In this document: positions 56,359 to 64,000 of the stretch, piece after piece
Layout: every line of letters begins with the position of its first letter
Numbering within the stretch: position 1 is the stretch's first letter
Assembly (NCBI RefSeq): GCF_003711515.1
Contig: NW_021167085.1
Location: 931,649-995,648 of the forward strand
Direction: 5' to 3'
DNA length: 64,000 bases
Source of the DNA: Sodiomyces alkalinus F11
Lineage: Eukaryota > Ascomycota > Sordariomycetes > Glomerellales > Plectosphaerellaceae
Made by a program: the position numbers and the translations under genes
Notes under the pieces: model-generated
Databases searched by the model: none
The model's input: only the letters and a program-made list of their open reading frames with translations
Told to the model about the DNA's origin: nothing

Positions 56359-57326
56359 ATGGACAGTCTGGTTTCCAGATACAGCCGTCCGGCCTACGAG
56401 GAAAACGAGGTCGCCTTTCGCGATGAAGAACAACAGGATCTGGAGCTCATGGGCGCTGCCCCTCCTTTGTCTCTGAAGTTTGCCATGCCCCCGATAGCAC
56501 AGGTACGCTCCCTCTCTCCCCCCCCTGGCATGTCGAGCCTGTGTCTTTGCGACTGTCGAATCCTTTTCCGCAGATGCTAAATATTTCCCTCGCTTCCCCT
56601 CTTTAGCCCTCCTCTTGGCTCCGCGCCGCGACAGACGACCGCTCCAACCCGGACTGCCCCATCAAGATCGCCCACGGCACCACGACGCTCGCCTTCCGCT
56701 TCCAGGGCGGCATCATCGTAGCCACCGACTCCCGCGCCACCGCCGGCAACTGGATCGCCTCGCAGACGGTCAAGAAGGTCATCGAGATCAACTCGGTCCT
56801 CCTCGGCACCATGGCCGGCGGCGCCGCCGACTGCCAGTACTGGCTCGCCTGGCTGGGCATGCAGTGCCGCCTGCACGAGCTGCGCCACAAGCGCCGCATC
56901 TCCGTCGCCGCCGCCTCCAAGATCCTCGCCAACCTCGTCTACAACTACAAGGGCATGGGCCTCAGCATGGGCACCATGTGCGCCGGCGTCACCAAGGAGG
57001 AAGGCCCCGCCCTCTACTACGTCGACTCGGACGGCACCCGCCTTGCGGGCAACCTCTTCTGCGTCGGCTCCGGTCAGACGTTCGCCTACGGCGTGCTGGA
57101 CGCCGAGTACCGCTACGACCTCAGCGATGAGGAGGCCGTCGAGCTGGGACGTCGGAGCATCCTCGCCGCTACCCACCGTGACGCCTACTCTGGCGGTTTC
57201 ATCAACCTTTACCACGTCAAGGAGGCCGGATGGGTCAAGCTTGGCTTCGAGGACACCAACCCCATCTTCTGGAAGACGAAGCTAGAGAAGGGCGAATTCA
57301 CCAATGTGACTGCGGACCTAAACTAG
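56359..57326 (+). CDS. PRE2: 20S proteasome subunit beta5
   Basis: Beta5 gives the 20S proteasome its chymotrypsin-like activity. Exons are 56359-56502 and 56607-57326, giving 287 aa. The N-terminal Thr nucleophile is exposed by autocatalytic cleavage of the propeptide at [13 protein letters not shown] (Thr 73), leaving a mature chain of 215 residues. The conserved [22 protein letters not shown] (with the active-site Lys) and [13 protein letters not shown] are all present, as is [12 protein letters not shown]. The intron is 104 nt with a GTACGC donor. It is convergent with QRI7 (254 bp between stops). Nothing unusual. Confidence 0.96.
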
Positions 57327-57580
57327 GGAGGGCAGCATGCAGGTAGAGGCAGGGCCAGAGGCAGAGGGGAGCCAAAAGACGGACTGATAGGGCGCGAGTG
57401 CAACAAAAGATATTGGTGCTTCTTGTACCTTGTAAATTACAATTATGTGCCCCGATAAACCGAACATCATGGGGGTCTTGCCCAGTTTCTATCGTACAGG
57501 TTGCTCCGTGTGTTCCCCACAGATGAATGATCCTTTTTTATGATACAGGCGTCGCGACCATGTATACCACGCTTCGTTAC

Positions 57581-59128
57581 CTAGGAGAAGGGACTTCTAT
57601 CCCCGTCCCTCCTTGTCCAGCCGTCTACACCCAATATTCCTCCATCTTCCCCAGTAGGATCCAGAGGCCACTTCCGAATCGCCCTGACGGACAGCTGGCT
57701 CTTATACCCGGCTTCATACATCTCCAATCCCGTCCACGCAATCATGGCCGCGTTATCCGTGCAGAGCTCCCGCGGCGGCGCCGTGATGGCCACCGACTCA
57801 TATCCACGCACGTCGAGCACCGTCCGGAGTATGTGCATCAGAAACCGGTTGCTCGCCACCCCGCCCGAGACGACCAGCGTCCGGATGTCACGAACGCCCA
57901 GCTCCGGGTCCTCCAGCGCCAGCACGACCCGGCTCGCCAGGTGCTCGAACATGACACGCATGGATTCGCGCGCCAGGACCCTCCTCCCGTCCAGGGACAT
58001 TCCGGGACTCGCGTCCTCGACAATCCTGCGTATCTGAGACCCCAGCCCGGAAAAGGCGTACGCCATGCGGCGCGATTGGATCATCGGCGGGATGATTTGC
58101 CAGCCGTACGACGTGGGCCGGGGCGTGATTTCGTCGACGCGTTTCTGAGGGGGTTGGTAGTCTCTGTATAATGGTGATGACGCTGTTGTTATTACCCCTT
58201 CTGCATCCGGTGGTGGCGGCTCAGCAGCCCCGTCCCCTTCCCCTTCGGGAAAGGCGAAAGCCTCAAACATCCGCCCGAACATGACGTCCTTGGCGCCGGC
58301 AACAACGTCCGCTGGCAAAACCAGACGCGCCGCCTTATCGATAGCGTCCCCAACCGCGATATCCGCCGCTTCAGCCAGGATGCGATGGTCGTTAAGTCCA
58401 CGGGAATGCACGAGGATGGTATGCCCTCCCGAGACGAGCAGCGAGAGGAAAGGAAACGCCGGGGCGTAACCACCATCCGCGGGAGTATTCTCGGTCGGGG
58501 AGGAACCGTAACCGTCGCGCCGCCGCCCGCGTCGTTGTTCGAGGGCGGTGACGAGCCGAGGCGTCAGCGCATGCGCCTGCATGTGGTTCACGCCGACGAG
58601 CGGCACCTGCCACGCGGCCGCGAGGCCTTTGGCCGTGTTCAGCCCCGCGGACAGGTTGGCGAGCATGCCCGGCCCCCGCGTCACGGACACGAAGTCCGGG
58701 ATGCGCCGTTGCTTCCCCCGTACCACCAGCGTCTTGCCTTTGCCATTTTTTTCTGTGCCGTTGCCGCTGACGCTGCCGCTGCCGCTGCCTACGTCGGGGG
58801 GGAGGAATGCTAGGCTCTCGCAGATGAGCTCGGCGAGGCTGCTGGTGTGCCCTTCTATTGCGACTACCGGGTGTACGCCGCCGTAGGCACGGTTGTCCGA
58901 GGTGTGCTTGCGGTTGTAGTGGAGTGTGGCGGAGCTGTCGTCGTGTTTCGACAGAATGGCGACGCAGGTGTCGTCGCAGGAGGTTTCGATAGCCAGAGTG
59001 AGGAGGTTACGGCGGCGAGAGCTAGTCGGCGTCGGATGGACGTGCCATTGTCGTATGCCGTGTGTTGCTTGGAAGCGCGGGCTTGGGGCTGCAAGCCATG
59101 GCCTTAGCGGACGGCATGAGGCTCTCAT
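57581..59128 (-). CDS. QRI7: Mitochondrial tRNA threonylcarbamoyladenosine synthase, Qri7/OSGEPL1/TsaD family
   Basis: Qri7 transfers the threonylcarbamoyl group to A37 of mitochondrial tRNAs that read ANN codons, giving t6A. Single exon, 515 aa from ATG 59128 (the frame begins one codon earlier at a TTG). The first 40 residues are Arg/Pro-rich with no acidic residue, a typical mitochondrial presequence. Core blocks: LAIETSCDDTCVAIL, VTRGPGMLANLSAGL, the metal-binding HMQAH, LLVSGGHTILV, ALDPELGVRDIRTLVVSGGVASN and the C-terminal CTDNAAMIAWTGLEMYE. Two low-complexity inserts (Gly/Ser/Asn near residue 120, Pro/Glu near 310) enlarge it over yeast Qri7 (407 aa). Older databases call such proteins glycoproteases. 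Confidence 0.95.
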   Translation of the reverse strand: MRASCRPLRPWLAAPSPRFQATHGIRQWHVHPTPTSSRRRNLLTLAIETSCDDTCVAILSKHDDSSATLHYNRKHTSDNRAYGGVHPVVAIEGHTSSLAELICESLAFLPPDVGSGSGSVSGNGTEKNGKGKTLVVRGKQRRIPDFVSVTRGPGMLANLSAGLNTAKGLAAAWQVPLVGVNHMQAHALTPRLVTALEQRRGRRRDGYGSSPTENTPADGGYAPAFPFLSLLVSGGHTILVHSRGLNDHRILAEAADIAVGDAIDKAARLVLPADVVAGAKDVMFGRMFEAFAFPEGEGDGAAEPPPPDAEGVITTASSPLYRDYQPPQKRVDEITPRPTSYGWQIIPPMIQSRRMAYAFSGLGSQIRRIVEDASPGMSLDGRRVLARESMRVMFEHLASRVVLALEDPELGVRDIRTLVVSGGVASNRFLMHILRTVLDVRGYESVAITAPPRELCTDNAAMIAWTGLEMYEAGYKSQLSVRAIRKWPLDPTGEDGGILGVDGWTRRDGDRSPFS

Positions 59129-59635
59129 CAAGGTAATGTACGGAGTAGGTGGGCGAGTACGAATGAAGGACGGTTAAAAGGCCGTTTCTTAGACCAATGA
59201 AGGCATCTGCGGCGGAAATCATCAAAAGCGAGCCTATCCGTACCTATCTAAGGTACTTACCTTTATCTGGGATATATTTTTTGTCTTATCTTACACCGAT
59301 ATCGGCTAGTCGGTCTTGAGTGCTTCACCGACGTCACCGAGAACGACGCCTAAGAAGCAACCCAAGACAGTCGCCACATCTAGACGTCCTCAACGACTGC
59401 AAAGACGGATTTCAGCAAGGGAAGGGAAGATTTAAAGATGATACCGATGTTTATCATTTAATATTATGCCGATCATTCTCGACAAGTGCCTGTATCCGAG
59501 CTTCGAAACGCTATATCATATCACGATGCCCCCATCTACCTTTTCCAATGCTATTTTCCGAATGCCAGCCAGTCAATGCAAAAGAAATATGAGAATCAAG
59601 GTCTCAACAGTTGAAAGGTTCGCGCCCTTTCACCA
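59129..59635. other. Intergenic region
   Basis: 507 bp between two minus-strand genes. It holds a ctatctaaggtacttacct motif (about 59,244-59,262) and a gtacggagtagg motif near 59,147. No gene is seen. Confidence 0.5.
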
Positions 59636-62600
59636 TCAATCCTCCTGAGAACCACCTCTCCTCTCGAGAAAGTTAACCCACTGGCACTTGCAGCCGCCAT
59701 TGCCCCCGTCGAACCCCCCAAACGACGCATCGTTCTCCCGCCGCGGGTTCACCACCGTCCCGCCAAAGCCAATATTGTTGGCGATCAGCTGCGGCCTGGC
59801 CGTATCAATCCTCTGCCGCGCATCGACGGGCCAATGCCACACGAACTTCTCCCCGGGCTGCCCGCCGTGCGTGTCCATGGTGATGCTGACCGGGTAGGGC
59901 ATGGTGCCCGGCCTGTCGGTCGCCGCCCCGTTTGGGGGCCCGAACCTGGCCCCGTCGGAGAGAAGCCGGGTCCCGTTCTCCCTGCGCGTCCAGATCTGCA
60001 CGAGGAACCGCACCTGCGTCCAGGTGACGATGAAGTTGGCCTCGGAGCGGCTCACCCCGCCGTTCTCGTCGAGCGGGACGTTGCTCTCTCCGTTGCCGCC
60101 GCGGCTGGGCTCCGAGCCGTTGAGCACGCTCACGGATTTGAGGTAGAGGGAGCGCTTGAAGTAGGTGTAGAACCCGTAATGTTCCGTGGGTAGGCCGCGG
60201 TCGTATAGGCGGACGGGCTGCTGGAATGCCTGGGGCATGAACTTGGCGGCAGCTGCCGTGCCGTCTTGGTTGAGGTCGGGCTCGGGCAGATCCACGATGA
60301 ACCCGGACCCAGATCCGGATCCCGAGTCGTCATCGTCATCGTCATCGCCATCGCCATCGCCATCGCCATCGCCATCGTCCTGCCGTTTGCTGATGGCGTT
60401 GGGCCCAACCGTATTGTTGGGGTGCGTCAGGATGCTGAGGTAGAAAGGGGTCGGCTCCCCCGCCTTGTCATCAGAAACGATACCGTCGGTCTCTTTTCCG
60501 AGGAAGAACATCTCCTCGAAAGAAGGCGGCTGCGGAATGGGACTGAAACCTCCGCGGTCCTGACGCGTCCGAATGGCATCCCGCGCTCGGGTGGTGAACC
60601 CGCCGCTCCGCCTTCCCTTCCGCCTCCGATCTTCGCTCTCGCTACCGGGACGTGGGGGTTCCCCGTTCGGAATGTTCCATGCTTCTCGTGTGCCGTTGTC
60701 CCACTGAATTTGCATGATAAACTCGGGCTGATTCGGTCGGAACGGAGCGGCCGATTCGTGATCCTCTTTCGGCAGCGAGCAGCTCCATACGGTCGTGGGC
60801 TGTGTGCACCCGGTGACGGCAGCCGAGTTATCCGGGCCGACGACGGTCATGACGCCTGTCGGCATTGGCGGGAAATTAGTGAGGTTGACAAAGATGCTCT
60901 GGACTTCGGGGGCGTCGCCGCCACCTCGGGGGATGAGGACCACGCAGAGCACGATGACGAGAACGATGGCGAGAATGGCTCCGCACACGCCAAGCCATAC
61001 TCGCCTCCTCTTGCGTCCCTCTCGGCCGGACCGCCCAAAGCAGCCACTGGCAGGGACGCAGCCGCGGCCCCTCCAGAAGCCGCCGGCTTTCCTGGCGACG
61101 ACCTCTTCCTTTTCATGGCGACGGCGCTCGCGCTCGATACGGGATTCCGGCGCGCCAGAAGCGAGAAAATGCTCTTGCGGGAGATAGGTCCCCGGCAGCC
61201 TTTGTGGAAGTGTCGATGTCCCAGGTGCCGGGGTCAAAGGGATGTCAGACATGGTAACCGCACTCTGGGAGCTCATCGTTCCGACGATGGCGGGGGAGAC
61301 GGGCCCAGGGGAAGGCGGATATAATGCTTGAAGCGGGTGTCCAGCAGGAAACACGGCACGATATCCGATCGGCTTCTGCTGGTTTGGGGGAGAATATGGC
61401 GGGGGCTCCTCTGAGGGAAATTGAGGGCTATGCGTTGTTCTTGTTGTTGTTATTGTCGTTGTCGTTGTCGTTGTTGCGATTCTTGCTTTCTCGGTGTGGC
61501 CACCACCGAGCAGCGGTGTCCCCAGCCGGGGCGTCGCTGATCGAGAAGAAGATGCCGGGGAATGAGCACGATGGGCCAAGAACGGAGATGGTGTCCTCCT
61601 CGGGGTGGGCACCCTGACTATAGGGGTGTGATCGTCCCTGGGGGATGGCTTCGGCGATGCCGGAAGCCCGGGTCTGAACACAGCAGCCTTGTCTGCCTCT
61701 GCGTCCATTTTGTTGAATGTCGGCTTTGATGGTTCATCTCTGGTTGCCTGCACAAGCTGGACTGGGGCGTCTATGGGGTGCGACTCTTGAGCTTCGCGGA
61801 GTGGGCTCGTCTTCTCGGTGAATGGAGTGACAACATGGTCCCACCAGCCACGGGTTTGCGTCTCGGCGCTACCGGGGCTCCGAGATGTTTCCTTCGCTCT
61901 GATGCTGTGGGGAGACTTGGTGAGGGCGGCGTCCTCTTCGAAAAGGGTACAGGGACTCCCTCCGTCGTCGCTCGCGTCATCGCTTTTCGGCTCGATAATG
62001 CTCACCAGACGTTCTTCAGCTTCCCGGTTCTGGTATGCGGACGGTACGGTGGGGACAGGCGGCGCGTCGCGGTCGGCGGTAGCGCCGAAACCCGTCGCCT
62101 GTGAGTAGATGCTGGAGGCCGGGCGGGGTGACTGGAAGGGTGATGTGGTGTCGGGTGTGTCAGGGCTCCACACCGATTTCAGCTGCGAGGGAGTCAGAGG
62201 GGTGACGTGGCGGTCTGGATCATACGCCCGGTTCATATGAGGCAATCTTGCAGGGTGTGCTGAGTAGTCTAGCGGGGTGGCCAGCATGGCTGCATCAGCT
62301 GTGGTACTCGCATTGCCCTGGCCAGCCAGTTCGGAGGGCAATGATATGCCAATGACGATGGGCCGGTCGTCGGGGGAGAGGTCCGACCCTTGGCGGGTGC
62401 GGGTGAGAGTTGGTGATGGATTTCCAATCTGCGGCGACTTGGTCGTCCTCTTTTTGAGCCAGTTCCAGTTGCCAACCGAGGCCGATGATGGCTCGCCCTC
62501 GAGGGCCCTGAGGGCGGCAGCGTCGACGAATTTGCCTCTGGGGCGTTCTGGACTGGTGAGTTCCTGGACGAGCTGGTTCTGGCGGAGAGCGGACATATCG

Positions 62601-62890
62601 GTTATCAACCTGATGCCGGCCTTCGCGTTCTGTGCCTTTTGTCGGTGCCGAGACTTTAGCCTCCTTATCTTCAGTACCGAGTATCTGCCTTGGGACGCTC
62701 GCGCAGCCGTCGACTTTATGGGTCTGAGGGGGCTCGGAAGTGCGTCCTTCTCAATGATGGGGCTCTGTTCATCGTCGTTGATGGGGGTGATGACCTCTTC
62801 GTCCTCCCAGTCCTCCCAACCATCCACCTCTTTCTCAAGCTCCTTCTCGCCGTATTGAAGCCGCCTAGGCGGTTGTGTACTGAGGGTCAT
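59636..62890 (-). CDS. Large single-pass fungal membrane protein, function unknown
   Basis: Single exon, 1084 aa from the ATG of MTLSTQPPRRLQYGEKEL. The first 600 residues are hydrophilic and Ser/Pro-rich with an early conserved-looking block (ITDMSALRQNQLVQELTSP, then GNWNWLKKRTT). One strong transmembrane helix at about residues 630-653 (LGVCGAILAIVLVIVLCVVL) follows a basic, cysteine-containing stretch (RKRRR), so the N terminus is predicted cytosolic. The C-terminal 430 residues would be outside, with several N-glycosylation sequons (FVNLTNFPP, VLNGSEP) and a repeat-encoded (DG)n-D7-(SG)n stretch (about 60,300-60,380). It belongs to a conserved filamentous-ascomycete family often labelled glycoprotease family in databases; I see no glycoprotease motif here, and that label may come from fusion with the adjacent QRI7. 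No function is claimed. Confidence 0.75.
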   Translation of the reverse strand: MTLSTQPPRRLQYGEKELEKEVDGWEDWEDEEVITPINDDEQSPIIEKDALPSPLRPIKSTAARASQGRYSVLKIRRLKSRHRQKAQNAKAGIRLITDMSALRQNQLVQELTSPERPRGKFVDAAALRALEGEPSSASVGNWNWLKKRTTKSPQIGNPSPTLTRTRQGSDLSPDDRPIVIGISLPSELAGQGNASTTADAAMLATPLDYSAHPARLPHMNRAYDPDRHVTPLTPSQLKSVWSPDTPDTTSPFQSPRPASSIYSQATGFGATADRDAPPVPTVPSAYQNREAEERLVSIIEPKSDDASDDGGSPCTLFEEDAALTKSPHSIRAKETSRSPGSAETQTRGWWDHVVTPFTEKTSPLREAQESHPIDAPVQLVQATRDEPSKPTFNKMDAEADKAAVFRPGLPASPKPSPRDDHTPIVRVPTPRRTPSPFLAHRAHSPASSSRSATPRLGTPLLGGGHTEKARIATTTTTTTITTTRTTHSPQFPSEEPPPYSPPNQQKPIGYRAVFPAGHPLQALYPPSPGPVSPAIVGTMSSQSAVTMSDIPLTPAPGTSTLPQRLPGTYLPQEHFLASGAPESRIERERRRHEKEEVVARKAGGFWRGRGCVPASGCFGRSGREGRKRRRVWLGVCGAILAIVLVIVLCVVLIPRGGGDAPEVQSIFVNLTNFPPMPTGVMTVVGPDNSAAVTGCTQPTTVWSCSLPKEDHESAAPFRPNQPEFIMQIQWDNGTREAWNIPNGEPPRPGSESEDRRRKGRRSGGFTTRARDAIRTRQDRGGFSPIPQPPSFEEMFFLGKETDGIVSDDKAGEPTPFYLSILTHPNNTVGPNAISKRQDDGDGDGDGDGDDDDDDDSGSGSGSGFIVDLPEPDLNQDGTAAAAKFMPQAFQQPVRLYDRGLPTEHYGFYTYFKRSLYLKSVSVLNGSEPSRGGNGESNVPLDENGGVSRSEANFIVTWTQVRFLVQIWTRRENGTRLLSDGARFGPPNGAATDRPGTMPYPVSITMDTHGGQPGEKFVWHWPVDARQRIDTARPQLIANNIGFGGTVVNPRRENDASFGGFDGGNGGCKCQWVNFLERRGGSQED
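60315..60380 (-). repeat. In-frame GAT/GGC repeat encoding DG, D and SG runs
   Basis: A tandem catcgc/catcgt hexamer block within the membrane protein gene. It encodes alternating Asp-Gly, then seven Asp, then Ser-Gly. Likely length-variable. Confidence 0.8.
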
Positions 62891-64000
62891 GGTTTATGTT
62901 TCTTGTTGTCGATGTCTTGTATTGAGGTAAGTAGGGTTTGATGGTGGAGGGGGAAATGAAGATGCTGCGGTATGGAGGAAGGAGAAAGAATGCGTGGTAA
63001 GGATCGTTGAAGAAGATTGTTCATAAGGGTTTGAGAGGTGTGTTAGATATGAGTCTCTTTGGGCGAGGATTCAACCGAGATGTCGAGTCATCTGAGAGAG
63101 AGGGAGAGTAGCAGCAAGCCGAGTCTTGTGATGGAGAAGTTCGTTTCGCAATTCGTGAATATCGAGAATATCGAGAATACCGAACGAGACAACAAAGCCC
63201 AAATACGTGTAAGATGGAAAGGGGCCAAGGAGAGAAAGTAGGGCCAAGGCAAGTGAAGGCAGGTTTAAAAAAAAAAAAAAAAAAAGAGAGAATGAGAAAG
63301 AATGAGAACGGCCTTGTTCACGGAACAATGGCAAGAGCGGGTGAATGAATAGTCGCGACACTGAACGGACTAAACAAGATGAGAGAGTGAAGAACGAAAA
63401 AGAAAGAAAGAAAGAAAGAAAGGCTTTCCCGGCCCGACACACCACAGCTTTTCGTCCAAATAAAGAGAGAGATGACGGACGGCCAACCAAGACGAGAAGA
63501 ACAGCAACAAGTGGGAGGACTCTGGGAGGACTCTGGGGTTCAAATATCGCCGCCCATCATGTCCGACGGTTCCCGATCGTCCCCAACGGCCTGCCGACCT
63601 GGACAACACGCGTTGACGGGGGTCCATTTGGGGATTTGACTGTGATATTCGAAGATGTTTGGCTGGCTGATGCTGGCATCGTAGTATGGGCAAGCGCCCA
63701 AGCAAGTTGCCGTGGCATGTTGATTGGATGAGGTGCCGCCCGACGTGATTGAGCGGCTTGCGAATCCCGGACTACGAGTGGTGAGTGGTCGTCCTGTCTA
63801 TTGCGGATCGGATCTTCTCCATGGCCGGCCAACTGGCTAAACGGCGGGGGTCTTTTTACTCTCGACGCCTACAGTTCGCTGGCCATGATTACCTGCTAGG
63901 CTTGACTGGAAATGTTGTAGGAGTAAAGTTGTGAAGTTGGTGACGGTGTTTCACGAGTTCTGTCTGAAGGTACCTCACCTTACGGAGTACCAGGCACGAA
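62891..64000. other. Promoter side of the membrane protein gene, right end of window
   Basis: 1.1 kb with no supportable gene. It contains an A18-20 run (about 63,266-63,285), an AAAG repeat near 63,400-63,420 and, at the very end (63,968-63,995), an aaggtacctcaccttacggagtaccagg block carrying both recurrent intergenic motifs of this window. Confidence 0.5.

Noticed and set aside
60266..61324. 352-codon plus-strand frame
   Set aside because: Antisense to the membrane protein gene; its Val/Ile run is the complement of the DG repeat.

Overview
The window comes from a filamentous ascomycete, most likely a Sordariomycete. The evidence is short introns (about 55-150 nt) with CTRAY branch points, long intergenic spaces with mononucleotide runs, an AT-rich block with the signature of repeat-induced point mutation (RIP), and gene families typical of that class (a QDE-3/Sgs1-type RecQ helicase, a CrnA-type nitrate transporter, a Kre9/Knh1-like GPI protein). 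There is no sign of a bacterial, viral or biosynthetic cluster. Most genes are conserved single-copy housekeeping genes. Exon structures given here were worked out by eye from splice signals and reading frame, and every spliced CDS comes out as an intact frame.

Left arm (1-26,000). A gene-free stretch with a 47-nt poly(G) run is followed by a divergent pair: an uncharacterised membrane-anchored alpha-helical repeat protein (minus) and NOP14, a small-subunit processome factor (plus). Next come a 1767-aa RecQ helicase, a nitrate/nitrite transporter with a GC-AG intron and tandem GATA sites upstream, a GPI-anchored cell-wall protein, a small dimeric alpha/beta-barrel protein, and a three-KH RNA-binding protein. 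Intergenic spaces here are large (1-2.7 kb).

Centre (26,005-33,857). A complete but dead Ty1/copia retrotransposon lies on the minus strand. It has 196-bp LTRs, a perfect ATAAT target duplication, and about 21 LTR-LTR differences that are all transitions. Degenerate integrase, reverse transcriptase and RNase H can be read through RIP stops. Two things are not explained by a standard copia layout: a lysine-rich coding-like frame on the strand opposite pol, and a roughly 490-bp insert between integrase and RT that looks un-RIPped.

Right arm (34,000-64,000). This part is gene dense. It holds a CENP-K/Sim4-like kinetochore protein, dUTPase, pyridoxal kinase (five exons, one of 11 nt), PCNA (GC-AG last intron, 18-nt last exon), a vezatin/Inp2-like myosin-binding membrane protein, EMC6, a GTPBP1-type GTPase, an intron-containing tRNA-Leu(CAA), the t-SNARE Sec9, a small NIF3-like protein, the DHR2 RNA helicase, the SDHAF3 assembly factor, proteasome beta5, mitochondrial Qri7, and a large single-pass membrane protein. 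dUTPase, PCNA and the CENP-K-like gene each have an ACGCGT (MCB) hexamer upstream, consistent with shared S-phase control. Neighbouring genes are mostly in divergent or convergent pairs with no functional clustering beyond that.
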